A stretch of 64,000 nt of DNA from Ryuthela nishihirai (GCA_038380435.1 JAWZYU010000013.1:12351901-12415900); one strand, 5' to 3'; shown: positions 13,715 through 24,617, counted from the first letter of the stretch. A program made the numbers and translations. The notes: a model not told the origin generated them from the sequence alone.

Positions 13715-14789
13715 TGATTAAATGTATCCTTGTTTTTTCAACAACGGGTAGTTGCTTAGATCACGTGACAACGTATTTTGCATATACGCTACGCAAGTAA
13801 CGTTTACGTACATCTACATAAATGTCTCTAATTCAGTGGCCGGTGTGTATATGATTATCTATATATTATTATTCACATTATTACATATCAACGCATTACT
13901 GCCTTGCATTAAAAAGAATACGACGCTTGAGCGACGTAAACTGCAGGTCTACATGATCTTATTCAGAAGTACAAGAGTGGATTTTTTCTTTTTACCAGAA
14001 TATGCTATAATAATCATTCCATTAATTACACCTTCGAAATACTCCTAATTTATTCCTCAGGATATTTAGATAGCCTTTGCATATTGAACCTTCTTAGAGT
14101 AGTGGAACTTTAATACCAAGCTAGTGCGCATGTCTTGATGTATGTATATAAATATATAACAAGCTAAGATAAAGTATCTTCGCATTTAGGAACCTCTATT
14201 ACAGTTAAAAAAAAATATATAATTATATAACAGATCATTTCATGATACTCACAAGTTTTCGATAGAATTGATCTCACTTTTATTAAAAAAAAATGCTTAT
14301 GAAATTATGCCGTGATTATTCGCCAATAGCAAAATTTTATTTCAGTGAAAATTTGATTTGTAGTAAAAAGCGTTGATTCTTTTACGAATATAAATTGAAA
14401 TAAATTTATTTCTAATATTAATATTATATGAAATATAATGTTACTGCAAACTTTTTTTTCATAGTTATTGAATTATTTTTTTCAACTATTTCAGGTAGCC
14501 AGAAATTTTATAAATAAAACTTTTAAGAGAACAAAAAGCACTTTTAAAAAAAAAAACGCAGCGTATCTAACGTTTGCTCTGTTGCTATATAATTATATCT
14601 GTTGACTTTAGCAATAATCATAGTAACTTAACATTACTATGACTTTTATAATTTTGTGCTTTTATCAAAGGTGAGGGTGCAAACGAATTATCAGGTGTGC
14701 AAATCAAGTATCACAATAAGAAAATGAACGTTAAATTGGCTGCACAAACTTTTAAGTTCAGGTGTTGCTGATGTCTTAGAATTTTTAAA
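13715..14789. other. AT-rich non-coding DNA
   Basis: The short frame at 13752-14048 has hydrophobic stretches but no known motif and is probably chance. Nothing else was recognised. Confidence 0.5.
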
Positions 14790-14868
14790 TAAAAAATATA
14801 CTCCCTCAAGCAGCTGCTTGCCACAGAGATCTGACAGGAGCCTGTCAGTTTATATGCCATAGTAGAAG
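14790..14868 (-). repeat. SINE (palindrome-tail family), 5-prime-truncated copy
   Basis: On the minus strand it carries the two diagnostic palindromes of the family: CTGACAGG-CTCCTGTCAG and AAGCAGCTGCTT, followed by the T/A-rich end. The tRNA-like head is absent. Confidence 0.8.
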
Positions 14869-15156
14869 CCATTCACAAAACATCCTGATTTCCATGGTTC
14901 TGAAGCAACTGTCCATTTTATTAGAACTATAGATAAGTTATTTGATAAACAGTAGGACATAAGAAGCCTATTAGACCATCAAATCTAGATTGGGAAAAAG
15001 GTTTCAAGGACAGTTTTAGTCATTTGATGCAGCTGTTCATAAATGACATACCAATTTTAGAACATGCACATAAAACTTTTGCACTTGGCTTCATACTGTG
15101 TGCAAAAAGTGCTCAAATATTAGCTTTGAAGCTTTTGTTTTCAGATATATAATATA

Positions 15157-15352
15157 AATACCCCCTCAAGCAGCTGCTTGCCACAGAGGTCTGACAGGAG
15201 CCTGTCAGTTTATATGCCACAGTAGAAGATCTGAGAGGATGGCAAGACCTCAGCAGAAAAACGACACAAACAGCCATGCCTAAATCCGGGGCTCGAACCC
15301 AGGTCCCTTAGATCAGTAGCCAAGCGTGCTAACCACTCGGATAGCATTCCTC
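15157..15352 (-). repeat. tRNA-derived SINE, near full-length copy
   Basis: Minus strand, from 15352 down. A tRNA-like head has an A-box (CCGAGTGG-type, close to GAGTGGTTAGC) and B-box (GGGTTCGAGCCCC). The body reads GTTTTTCTGCTGAGGTCTTGCCATCC-like sequence, then the palindromes CTGACAGG-CTCCTGTCAG and AAGCAGCTGCTT, ending in GAGGGGGTATTTA. It is about 195 bases long. The pol III boxes imply an RNA polymerase III transcript; movement would need a partner LINE. Confidence 0.85.
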
Positions 15353-17676
15353 TAAAATAATTTTTAACATACTAAGTGTCACAAAATCACTTTGAACTAT
15401 TGCTTTCTTGTATTAGAGATCACAAGGGCGATCAAATAACAATCCCAATGTTTATCAGTTCAAATGGGCACTCAGAACACTTCTATTTAGAAGCAGTGTA
15501 AGTCCTAGCACAAACAGTAATTGTTTGAAACTCGACAACACTCCATGGTGCTCCATTTTGAAATTTAGATCAAGACTACTTGGCTCTGACAACTTATTAG
15601 AGGATTGCATTCCCATTATTAATACAGGCCCTTTGTCATATATGCAAGATAACATTTTATTTTATATATCAGGATACATAAGAAAATTTTAGATTTATCT
15701 TTCATGGAATGTCTAGCAATGATAACAATTTGTTAATGATAACAGTTTGTCACTCTCTTATGTGTTTGTTGATAATCACAGGACATTTGCAAATTCTGCA
15801 TCTCGGGGAGGACTAATTTTGGTTTCAGATACAGTATTTCAAATAGTACAGTGTAATGAAAAGACATCTCACCATTTCCTTTTAAGGAAAAGAAAAGGGT
15901 AAAAAAAGTATCTTAGTATTGTCAGCTCTGTTGACAAGCATTTTTCTCAATCAGAAAATAGCACAAAAAGCAATTCCTTGGATTTGTTCATTTAGTAAAT
16001 TCAGATTTTCAGTTTGAAGATTTGCATATCACACAAATAATTCGAAATATTGCACACTTTTATGTTAATATAAGATTGTATGATCGTGCAAAAAAAAATT
16101 ACACTTGGGCTACAGTTGAATTCAACAATATGACAAAAGTTAATAAAATGATTTTATTCAGACAAGTATAAATGAATGAATAAAACCATTTTGTTTACCT
16201 AAGTAGATCTGGGCAAGATGCTATTGTAACTTACTGAATGTTATTACAAAGTATTTTGGGGGACTGAAATATATATATACTTTAAATCCATTTAAAAAAA
16301 AGTGGAACAAGTAAAAATTTATGGTAAATTTTAATATTGATAGCATCATATAATCATCAAAAAATTCTCTTTTTCATTAGAATATATTATTTGTTAAACT
16401 TTCCATAACCTTAATTTATTTCATGTCAAAGAGCAAATATTTAAATTTATAAAATGTATACTTTATCGATCAGTGATGGTATACACATGCAACTGAAAGT
16501 TTATGATTACATGATTTTATTTGTACTGGAAATATTTCCACTTGAATTCTTACTTTGTTCCAGTGTTTACTGTATAAGAGAAATTCTAAACCAAGAAGTA
16601 AATTTTCACATTGAAATCTTGGATGTCAGCATGATGTTTCTATAAGATGCAAAAAAGCATATATCTCAGACTTGGATTTAACACTAAAAATGTCCAATAT
16701 TACTTAAAATTCTTTCTCATTGAGCAATAAAATTTTACGTTTATCCTTCAAATTATTTCCATGTTAAAAATTTTTAGAAGAAAACTCAAGTTTTTTGGAG
16801 CAAGGGCAGCATGCTTTCTTCAGTGAAATGAAAAGCTTCAGGGTTTTCTCTTTAAAACTTTTAACATGCAAATAGTTTGAAGGATAAACTTTAAACTTTT
16901 ATTGCCCAAGGACAGAGAATTTTAAGTTATTTTATTTCTGAACAAGAAAGTCTTTCCTATTGTTTTTTGAATATTGATACAGTAGTAAAGTTTTTTAATG
17001 TCATTTTCCAAGAAGCCATGGGGAGAGGGTGTGAGAGAGAGACAAATGTACCCTATTACTTTTACTTTTAGAGGTATTCTGAGAATAGAGGTTTCTATAA
17101 TGGCTTCTTTTGTTTCTTTCTGCTGAGTTCTTCAGTGGTCTTTTCTGTAATATACTGATAGGGTAACTCTGTGGTTAACTGTTTGAGGGGTAGTTTTGTT
17201 CTTAATGAATTCTATGATTATTCAAACATAACATACATTAGAGAAAAGTTTTTTAATGTACCCTAATTTAAAATGCAAGTCATCAATTCTGGTTAATCTG
17301 TGAGATTCTTTTCTCCTAATAATACAGCAACAAATGGGAATGGTTTATTCATGAAGAATCTGCAAGATGACAACATCAAACAACTATTTGTTAGCACAAA
17401 CTGAGTAATAAAGTTCTGCAGTTAAATTTTTATGAAGAATTCTAATGAGTAACTATTCACTCAAAACTATTATCAATAAGTTTTAGGAAACTATAATTTA
17501 CCTAAAGCAAAAAAAACATATGACATGTGGTAACATGAAAAAATTAATTTGTTAAAACTGAATAGTAAACTTGAACAATGATATAAGAGAATGTCCAGCA
17601 ACTATTCTTTCTAAAGCAAGAAATAAAAGATAAATGGAATGTCCACAATGAGTGATTTAAATGAGTAATACTTAGG
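15353..17676. other. AT-rich DNA without recognised genes
   Basis: Open frames at 15455-15655 (minus) and 16454-16645 (plus) have no motif that I can identify. At about 16735-16930 there is a loose inverted echo: a phrase near TTATCCTTCAAATTATT recurs reversed as AATAGTTTGAAGGATAAA. This is probably a small foldback repeat. Confidence 0.4.
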
Positions 17677-19156
17677 TTATGGATTGCTCACACATGACTC
17701 AGTGTTATTATAGAGAGCTTTCATTATGTTAACTAACTTGTCTGGTACACCATATGATCTCACAATCAACCACAAATTATGACGATCAACAGAGTCGAAA
17801 GCCTTTTTGAAATCAACAAAGCTAGCAACCAAAGGTTTCTGAAATTCTAAACATTTCTCAAGAATCTGCCTAAGCGAAAATACTTGATCTACACATCCCC
17901 TACCACTTCTGAATCCACATTGCTCATCACGCAATTGACTGTCAACAAGATTCTTAATTCTATTAAGCACAATCATGAAAAGAACTTTACCTGGAACAGA
18001 GAGTAGGCTGATACCCCTATAGACTGCGATCACCTTTTTTGAAAATATGGATAATAATAGCTCTGGTAAAATCTTTAGGAACCATGCCTTTATCATAAAA
18101 GATATATAGAATTTCAGTCATCCAAGTGGTAACCAAAACATTCCCAGCTCTGAGCATTTCTGTAGTAATTTCATCTACCCCTGGGGATTTATGAAGTTTA
18201 AGTTTAGAAACAGCCAAAATAACTTCAGATTGTGTTATAGGGCCAACATTAAAGCTGCCAATGCATCTATCATCATTACAAACAATGGGAGTAGAACTAA
18301 CCACATTGTTTAGAACATCACTGAAATGCTCAGCCCACCTAACCATGACAGAATCCTCACCTTCTATAACCTTACCTTGTTTATCCTGCAATCCTTGTAT
18401 ACCTGTCCATTTTCTACCACATAAAACATTAACTATCTGGTACAGCTCTCTGCTGTTGTGCTGCCTAACTGCTTCCTCAGCTTTGTCAGCCAAGCCATCA
18501 AGCCAAAGATTCTTATCAGTAGCTAACTGATCCTTTACATGTTTATTAAGCTCTCTGTAATCCTTCCTATTAGGACTAGTAGGGTACTGATTAAGGACAT
18601 TCCTGCAATTCCTTCTTTCTGAAATAAGCTCAAGTGCCTTATCACTTAAATAATTCTACCTCCTCTGCTCCTTTTTTCCTAAAAGAGTACTATTAGTTTC
18701 CAAAAAAGCCTGTTTAAAATGGCCCCATTCTTCCTCAACTTCAGTATTAAGCAAACCATGACTGTCATAATGACTAAGTAACCTATCATGGTAAGCTTTA
18801 GCTATAACTGGGTCTTACAGAGCTTCAGTATTAATGGTAAATTTTTTAACCCTAGCACAACACTTTTTAAGTTTAAGTTGCAAGACACTTTTAACAAGGT
18901 AATGGTCAGATCCAATTTCAGCTTCCCTATATGCCCTGGTATTTCTAACAGAACTAGCCCATTTGCTGTTAATTAATATATAATCAATCATATTCCTATG
19001 CAGACCATCAGGTGAAACCCATATGTATTTATGTATGCCACGGTGTTTGTAATATGTGTTAGTTATTCTGAAACCATTGAGTTTACTTACCTGTAGGAGA
19101 CGTTGCCCATTGCCATTGCAGCAACCAATACCAAAAAAGCCTATCACCCCTCCCAA
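17677..19156 (-). pseudogene. RTE LINE fragment, both ends missing
   Basis: The minus strand matches the intact element at 20670-23639 from the endonuclease (WGGVIG, then GSDHYLVKSVL) through the RT palm A (ASFVDFKKAFDSVDRHNLW) to NNTESCV. Coding is split among frames at 18815-19156, 18017-18493 and 17677-18096, so it is frameshifted. It lacks the endonuclease N-terminus, the YADD region and the C-terminal zinc-like tail. Since 5-prime truncation is normal for LINEs, the loss of the 3-prime end suggests a later deletion or rearrangement. The sequence is very close to the intact copy, so it is a recent relative. Confidence 0.9.
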
Positions 19157-19290
19157 CTAACATTTATGCCAAAGATCAATGAAATCTTTGATGAATGGTA
19201 CTTTTTTTTCAGAACGTTTTCTGAAATTCTGACTGATTTGAAAGGAATGACCCTGCAATATGAATTGCAATTTAATAAATATAATATTAA
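19157..19290 (+). repeat. Dispersed repeat fragment, partner of 24775-24900
   Basis: Shares an ordered set of words with 24775-24900: TTTATGCCAAA, ATCATTGAAATCT, TGATGAATGGT or TGATGGGTGGT, and GATTTGA followed by GGAATGACCC. Same orientation. The two copies lie on either side of the intact RTE element. Class unknown. Confidence 0.5.
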
Positions 19291-19463
19291 CCCAATTGAA
19301 TTAATATTGTTAACCCTTATATCCATCATCAATGAATAAAATCATTATGGTTGTTACTTGTACTCACTGAAAATCAACGAAAACTCTAAATTCACACCCA
19401 ATTGAAAAGGTACACAATTCAGTAATACATTATCACAGGAAAACATGCTATGAACAAGAAACA

Positions 19464-19627
19464 CTTGAAATAATGAGTTGAAAATAAATGGTTGTCCTGA
19501 GATTCGAACCTAGGTCTCCCAGAACTAAGCAGGGTGTATAGCAGTTATGATGCCCGGCATGTTTCTGGGAGACCTGGGTTCGAATCTCAGTCAGGACAAC
19601 CTATTGTTTTCAACTCATTATTTCAAG
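19464..19627. repeat. Foldback element made of two opposed tRNA-like ends
   Basis: Arms 19464-19522 and 19565-19627 are inverted copies that run from CTTGAAATAATGAGTTG inward to a B-box-bearing segment (GGTTCGAATCTCAG and its complement). The loop of about 42 bases contains the anticodon-like stem CCCGG-CATGTTT-CTGGG. It may be a tRNA pseudogene or SINE head duplicated head to head. The T-arm is well kept on both sides. Confidence 0.65.
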
Positions 19628-20379
19628 GTAAACAATATTTTTAAACATAAACTAATATTAGTTTACTGTTAGAGTCTGCCCATTTCAAATGAAATGAAAA
19701 TTTCGAATTAGCTGTGTGTTTGCAATTGAATGCACTTCCAGAATTCTTTTTTTATAAAAAAAAATCAAGTATTATACTAGTAATGTCTGTGCCCATTTCT
19801 GAACTGTAATCGCAAACACTATCAATGTGTGCTAACAAGGGGGAATCTGGAAAATTTCAAAAGACATGACTCCAAAATAGGTACATGTCATTGAATGATA
19901 AGTAAATCAAAAATTTTGACCTAACTTTTACCACATTTTTTTTTAGTACAAAATCAATAAAAACTGGGACAGGTTATTAAATGTTCTGACTTCAGTTCGT
20001 ATAACTTGAAAACGGTAAATTATGCTTTATTTTTAATCAATTGTTCTATTATAGTCAAGGGGGGAAAAATTTATTCCGAAAGGTGAGAACTGGTATAATC
20101 GTGATTACCTCCATTTTTTTTTTATCTTTGAGGAAAAACATTTCTTAGCTGATATTATCTTAAGAACAATAGTGCCAAGGCAAAAGTGGGTGCCGGACAG
20201 TTTAATCCAATAATAGTAACTGTAATTGTTTTCATTTATAGACTTCACATAATTCAAGTTGCAGAGCACTTTGTACTTCTAAAATATATTCAACTATAAA
20301 ATCAATTCTTTTGATCACTATGTCTGTAACTTTAACCCTTTTCAGTTTAAATGTTTATATATTCTAATTATTTGTGACT
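19628..20379. other. Non-coding DNA upstream of the RTE element
   Basis: No gene was seen. It includes the left flanking inverted repeat (19950-20057, listed separately). Confidence 0.4.
19950..20057 (+). repeat. Left copy of an inverted repeat flanking the RTE element
   Basis: About 108 bases that match 23876-23990 in opposite orientation: GGGACAGGTTATTAAATGTT, then ACTTCAGTTC, ATAACTTGAAAAC, GTAAATTATGCTTTATTTTT and GATCAATT. It may be the long terminal inverted repeat of a DNA element holding the LINE, or two separate insertions of one short repeat. Confidence 0.65.
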
Positions 20380-20669
20380 ACTGGACTGGACAGATATATG
20401 GCTCTGAGCTTGATTATGCATCCTGATTTTGCTGCACTGGTGGGCTTCTGTGGAGGGAAAATCTTCCGCTGTGTTTTCTTTTTGTTTGTGGGTTGACAGC
20501 CCCAAGTGAATAGATCCACAGGATATGTTTATCAGCTGGTGGATAATCCTGAGCAGAAGTCATCGCAGGCACCTGAACTCTTTGCTTCTATTGGCATCGT
20601 CAAATTCTACATTGGAGGAAGTCTTCCAATGTAGATGGCTTCAGTAGTGGGGGAACGGGTCTTTGCCCC

Positions 20670-23639
20670 ATGTCTGCGATTAGGGGGCTGTTTGATATTG
20701 TCGGCATTCCCTCTCTCAATAAACATAGTTTCTTTAAACATCCCACTAACCATTTTCTCTCCATAGGTAGTTGGAATGTGAGGACTCTGCACAGAGCTTT
20801 TTCTCTTGATGTCCTCACACAAGAATTCCACCGTTATAATTTAGATATTCTCGGCTTGCAAGAGACCAGATGGACAGATAAAGGTCAGATTCTTAAAAAT
20901 AATCTTAAATTTCTCTTTTCAGGGAGGGACGACAAAAAGCATCACCAAGGCGTGGGTCTGCTTCTCAGCAGACACGCTAGTGATGCTCTTCTAGGATATG
21001 AGTGCATTAATGAAAGGTTTCTTACAGCAAAATTTCAGACAAGCGTTAAAGACTTGAATGTTATCTGCTGTTATGCCCCCACTGAGGATGCCGATGAGGA
21101 TGAGAAGGATAGGTTTTATGAACAACTTCAGGATATTTTGAATTCTGTCAAGAAAGGAGATATTACCCTTGTTCTTGGTGACTTCAATGCCAAAGTTGGT
21201 ACTGACTCTGACCTTTGGGGAGGAGTAATAGGCCCTTTTGGTATTGGTATCTGCAATGGCAATGGACAATGTCTCCTACAGGTAAGTAAACTCAATGGAT
21301 TCAGAATAACTAACACTTATTACAAACACCGCGACATACATAAGTACACATGGGTTTCACCTGATGGGCTGCATAAGAATATGATTGATTATATATTAAT
21401 TAAGAGCAAATGGGCTAGTTCTGTTAGGAATACCAGGTCATATAGGGGAGCTGAAATTGGATCTGACCATTACTTTGTTAAAAGCGTCTTGCAACTTAAA
21501 CTTAAAAAGTGTTGTGCTAGGGTTAAAAAATTTACTTTTAATACTGAAGCTCTGAAAGATCCAGTTATAGCCAAAGCTTACCATGATAGGTTACTTAGTC
21601 ATTATGACAGTCATGGTTTGCTTACTACTGAAGTTGAGGAAGAATGGGATCATTTTAAACAGGCTTTTTTGGACACTAACAGTACTCTTTTAGGAAAAAA
21701 GGAGCAGAAGAGGCAAAATTATCTGAGTGATAAGGCACTTGAGCTTATTTCGGAAAGAAAGAACTGCAGGAATGCCCTTAATCAATACCCTACTAGTCCT
21801 AATAGAAAGCATTACAGAGACCTTAATAAACTTGTAAAGGATCAGTTAGCTGCTGATAAAAATTTTTGGCTTGATGGTTTGGCTGACAAAGCCGAGGAAG
21901 CAGTTAGACAGCACAACAGCAGAGAGCTGTACCAGATAGTTAATGTTTTGTGTGGTAGAAAACGGACAGGCATACAAGGATTGAAGGATAAACAAGGTAA
22001 GGTTATAGAAGGGGAGGATTCTGTCATGGCTAGGTGGGCTGAGGATTTCAGTGATGTTCTAAACAATGTAGTTAGTTCTACTCCCATTGTTTGCAATGAT
22101 GATAGATGCATTGGTGGCTTTAATGTTGGCCCTATAACACAATCTGAAGTTAGTTTGGCTGTTTCTAAACTTAAACTTCATAAATCCCCAGGGGTAGATG
22201 AAATTACTACGGAAATGCTTAGAGCTGGGAATGTTTCGGTTACCACTTGGATGACTGAAATTCTGAATCTCTTTTATGATAAAGGCATGGTTCCTAAGGA
22301 TTTTACCAGAGCTATTGTTATCCCTATTTTCAAAAAAGGTGATCGCAGTTCTTGTGATAACTATAGGGGTATCAGCCTACTCTCTGTTCCAGGTAAAGTT
22401 CTTTCCATGATTGTGCTTAATAGAATTAAGAATCTGGTTGACAGGCAATTGCGTGATGAGCAATGTGGATTCAGAAGTGGTAGGGGATGTGTAGATCAGA
22501 TATTTTCACTTAGGCAGATTCTTGAGAAATGTTTAGAGTTTCAGAAACCTTTGGTTGCTAGCTTTGTTGATTTCAAAAAGGCTTTCGACTCTGTTGATCG
22601 TCATAATTTGTGGTTGATTGTGAGATCATATGGTATACCAGACAAGTTAGTTAACATTATGAAAGCTCTCTATAATAACACTGAGTCGTGTGTGAGAGTT
22701 GGTAAGGCTTGTAGCAATTGGTTTAGCATTACTTCTGGTGTTCGACAAGGGTGCATTTTGTCTCCTTTTTTCTTTAGCTTGGTTATTGATTATGTTATGC
22801 GAAATTCACTTCAAGGGAAAGATTTTGGCCTTAAATGGGCTGGAGATAGGAAAATTTCTGATTTAGATTATGCTGATGATTTAGCCCTTCTGGCAAATGA
22901 TGTTGATGAGATGAACTCTTTCATTCGAGCCGTGGATGAGACTGGTAGTAGAGTAGGTTTGGTTATAAATAGAGAGAAAACTAAAGTGATGAAAATTGGT
23001 CAGGCAGGCTGTGATTCAGTTAATCTGAATGGTTGCAGTCTTGAGCAGGTGTCACAGTTTAATTATCTTGGGAGCTATGTAACAGATAATGGTGATGTGC
23101 GGCATGAGATTAACAGACGAATAGGGATTGCTGCTGGGACTTTTAAGAATCTATGGAGAGTGTGGAGAAATAGGCGTATACACCTAAAGACTAAAATTAG
23201 ACTGTATAATAGTTTGGTTCTTTCTAGGGTTAGTTATGGTAGTGAAACTTGGACACTTTGTAAACAAGATAACAGGAAACTAGATGCTTTTGATTCCAGA
23301 TGCTTACGCAGTATCTTGGGCATTAGATGGTTCAACTTTGTAACTAATGATGAGATTAGGAAAAGTAGTTTGCAACCTCCTTTAAGCAGCATATTGTGCA
23401 GAGAGAGACTCCGTTGGTTTGGCCATGTTGCCCGTATGAATAATTATAGATTGGCGAATAGGGTTATGAACAGTGTGCCTAAAGGTCTCAGAAAGAAGGG
23501 GAGACCTAGGATGCGGTGGGCAGACAATGTCAAACAGGACCTTGTTAGAATTGGTGTGCAGTGGCCAGATGCAGTAGATGTAGCTCAGGATAGACTTGCT
23601 TGGAGAACTAAATTGCACGGTCTGGTTGGACCTCCGTAG
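20670..23639 (+). CDS. RTE LINE polyprotein: AP endonuclease plus reverse transcriptase
   Basis: 989 residues with no internal stop. N-terminal apurinic-type endonuclease: GSWNVRTL at residues 33-40, LGLQETRW at 61-68 (catalytic Glu 65), VLGDFNAKV near 168-176 and GSDHYF near 262-267. Reverse transcriptase: NYRGISLLSVPGKVL, GFRSGRGCVDQ, palm A FVDFKKAFDSVD near 631, GVRQGCILSP, and catalytic YADD near 733. The C-terminus has the RERLRWFGHVARM and KKGRPRMRWADNV wording seen in this family, which database entries often mislabel as craniofacial development protein 2-like. The enzyme nicks target DNA and copies its own RNA there (target-primed reverse transcription) in the nucleus. The start at 20670 is the first Met of the frame and sits 30 residues before the endonuclease. 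All key catalytic motifs are present, so it could be active; expression is unknown. Confidence 0.92.
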   Translation: MSAIRGLFDIVGIPSLNKHSFFKHPTNHFLSIGSWNVRTLHRAFSLDVLTQEFHRYNLDILGLQETRWTDKGQILKNNLKFLFSGRDDKKHHQGVGLLLSRHASDALLGYECINERFLTAKFQTSVKDLNVICCYAPTEDADEDEKDRFYEQLQDILNSVKKGDITLVLGDFNAKVGTDSDLWGGVIGPFGIGICNGNGQCLLQVSKLNGFRITNTYYKHRDIHKYTWVSPDGLHKNMIDYILIKSKWASSVRNTRSYRGAEIGSDHYFVKSVLQLKLKKCCARVKKFTFNTEALKDPVIAKAYHDRLLSHYDSHGLLTTEVEEEWDHFKQAFLDTNSTLLGKKEQKRQNYLSDKALELISERKNCRNALNQYPTSPNRKHYRDLNKLVKDQLAADKNFWLDGLADKAEEAVRQHNSRELYQIVNVLCGRKRTGIQGLKDKQGKVIEGEDSVMARWAEDFSDVLNNVVSSTPIVCNDDRCIGGFNVGPITQSEVSLAVSKLKLHKSPGVDEITTEMLRAGNVSVTTWMTEILNLFYDKGMVPKDFTRAIVIPIFKKGDRSSCDNYRGISLLSVPGKVLSMIVLNRIKNLVDRQLRDEQCGFRSGRGCVDQIFSLRQILEKCLEFQKPLVASFVDFKKAFDSVDRHNLWLIVRSYGIPDKLVNIMKALYNNTESCVRVGKACSNWFSITSGVRQGCILSPFFFSLVIDYVMRNSLQGKDFGLKWAGDRKISDLDYADDLALLANDVDEMNSFIRAVDETGSRVGLVINREKTKVMKIGQAGCDSVNLNGCSLEQVSQFNYLGSYVTDNGDVRHEINRRIGIAAGTFKNLWRVWRNRRIHLKTKIRLYNSLVLSRVSYGSETWTLCKQDNRKLDAFDSRCLRSILGIRWFNFVTNDEIRKSSLQPPLSSILCRERLRWFGHVARMNNYRLANRVMNSVPKGLRKKGRPRMRWADNVKQDLVRIGVQWPDAVDVAQDRLAWRTKLHGLVGPP

Positions 23640-23645
23640 CCCATG

Positions 23646-23656
23646 GCTGCTTGAGG
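23646..23656 (+). promoter_or_regulatory. RTE 3-prime terminal motif shared with the local SINE family
   Basis: GCTGCTTGAGG just after the RTE stop codon and immediately before the GAT repeats. The same 10-11 bases close the SINE copies just before their T/A tails. In RTE elements the 3-prime end is where reverse transcription begins. Confidence 0.5.
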
Positions 23657-23875
23657 ATGATGATGATGAAATTCTTTATTATCAATGTATTTTTTAAGAT
23701 AGCATTTATTTCGTCAATGATAAACACAACATCGTTAAAATGAACTACATTCAAACTTGAGTATGTGCAATTTTTTTACTCATTAAATTCCCAGGAGCAT
23801 CTTTTTTCTTGCCAAGGGCACCAAAAGAGCTACTATTTCTTTTCTTATTTGGACTACACTAGCCCATTAAGCACT

Positions 23876-23990
23876 TCCTTAATTATAGAATTGATCAAAA
23901 ATAAAGCATAATTTACAGTTTTCAAGTTATATGAACTGAAGTTGGAACATTTAATAACCTGTCCCGGTTTTTACTGACTGTATTGCTAAA
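23876..23990 (-). repeat. Right copy of an inverted repeat flanking the RTE element
   Basis: Inverted partner of 19950-20057, at roughly 85-90 percent match by eye. It lies about 200 bases beyond the RTE 3-prime end. Confidence 0.65.
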
Positions 23991-24228
23991 TTTGTTAACT
24001 CTGAATACCGGACTTTTTCATTTGCTCGTCTGTAAAAAAGGATATGAACTTTTATCAATAGCAGCATTATAGTAACAGAGGAATGCTAGTTGGAGTTACA
24101 AAGTTGCGCTTGAGTGCAAGCAGCACACACGTAGGTAGCCTCTCTGTGCGTCTCTTCTAGTGCACATGCGGTCCCCTGAAGCGATTCATTAACCATATCA
24201 TTAGTAAAATTTCAGTATTTTTTTTACT

Positions 24229-24460
24229 CGCTATCCATGGCCGAGTGGATAGCGCACTTGGCTACTGATCTAAGAGACCTGGGTCCGAGCCCCAGGTAAG
24301 ATATGGATGTTTGTGTTGTTTTTCTGCTGAGGTTCTGCCATCCTCACAGACCTACTAGGACATAAACTGACAGGCTCCTGTCAGACTTCTGTGGCAAGCA
24401 GCTGCTTGAGGGGAGTACTTATTTATATTATATATTTATATTTATTATATTTATAAAAGA
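24229..24460 (+). repeat. tRNA-derived SINE, full-length reference copy
   Basis: Head: ATGGCCGAGTGGATAGCGC (A-box) and CCTGGGTCCGAGCCCCAGG (B-box in a perfect T-arm). Body: TTTTTCTGCTGAGG and GCCATCCTCACAGACC, then ACTGACAGGCTCCTGTCAG and CAAGCAGCTGCTTGAGG, and a TATTTA-type tail that runs to about 24460. This is the best copy in the window. The head resembles a leucine or serine tRNA in its D-arm, but the parent tRNA is not certain. Confidence 0.9.
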
Positions 24461-24617
24461 AATGACCATACTCCAAATTTTGTACGTTTCTATGGAGCAT
24501 AATGCACAACATGTCAGTTTGTATTTTTTTTATATTTGGTGCCACATCACTTTTTTCACATTTTAAAATTTTCAGTGATTTTTTTTTCAAGACCATACAT
24601 TTTTTAAATTTCATTAT

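Larger units (their letters stand above)
20380..23670 (+). mobile_element. RTE-type non-LTR retrotransposon, apparently complete
   Basis: Contains one long intact frame (20670-23639), a presumed 5-prime leader from about 20380, and a very short 3-prime tail that ends in GATGATGATGATGA at 23656-23670. A short tandem repeat tail rather than poly-A is typical of RTE elements. The start of the leader is not precisely visible and no target duplication was found. Close but broken copies lie at 17677-19156 and 51045-51890, with a decayed tail in each arm of the inverted duplication. Confidence 0.85.

Noticed and set aside
14790..15352. Repeated palindromic segments that at first resemble a CRISPR array
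   Set aside because: The copies are dispersed, in both orientations and with tRNA-like heads. They are SINEs, and the genome is eukaryotic.
24229..24300. A functional tRNA gene
   Set aside because: The head has pol III boxes but the acceptor stem does not close and the sequence continues into the SINE body.
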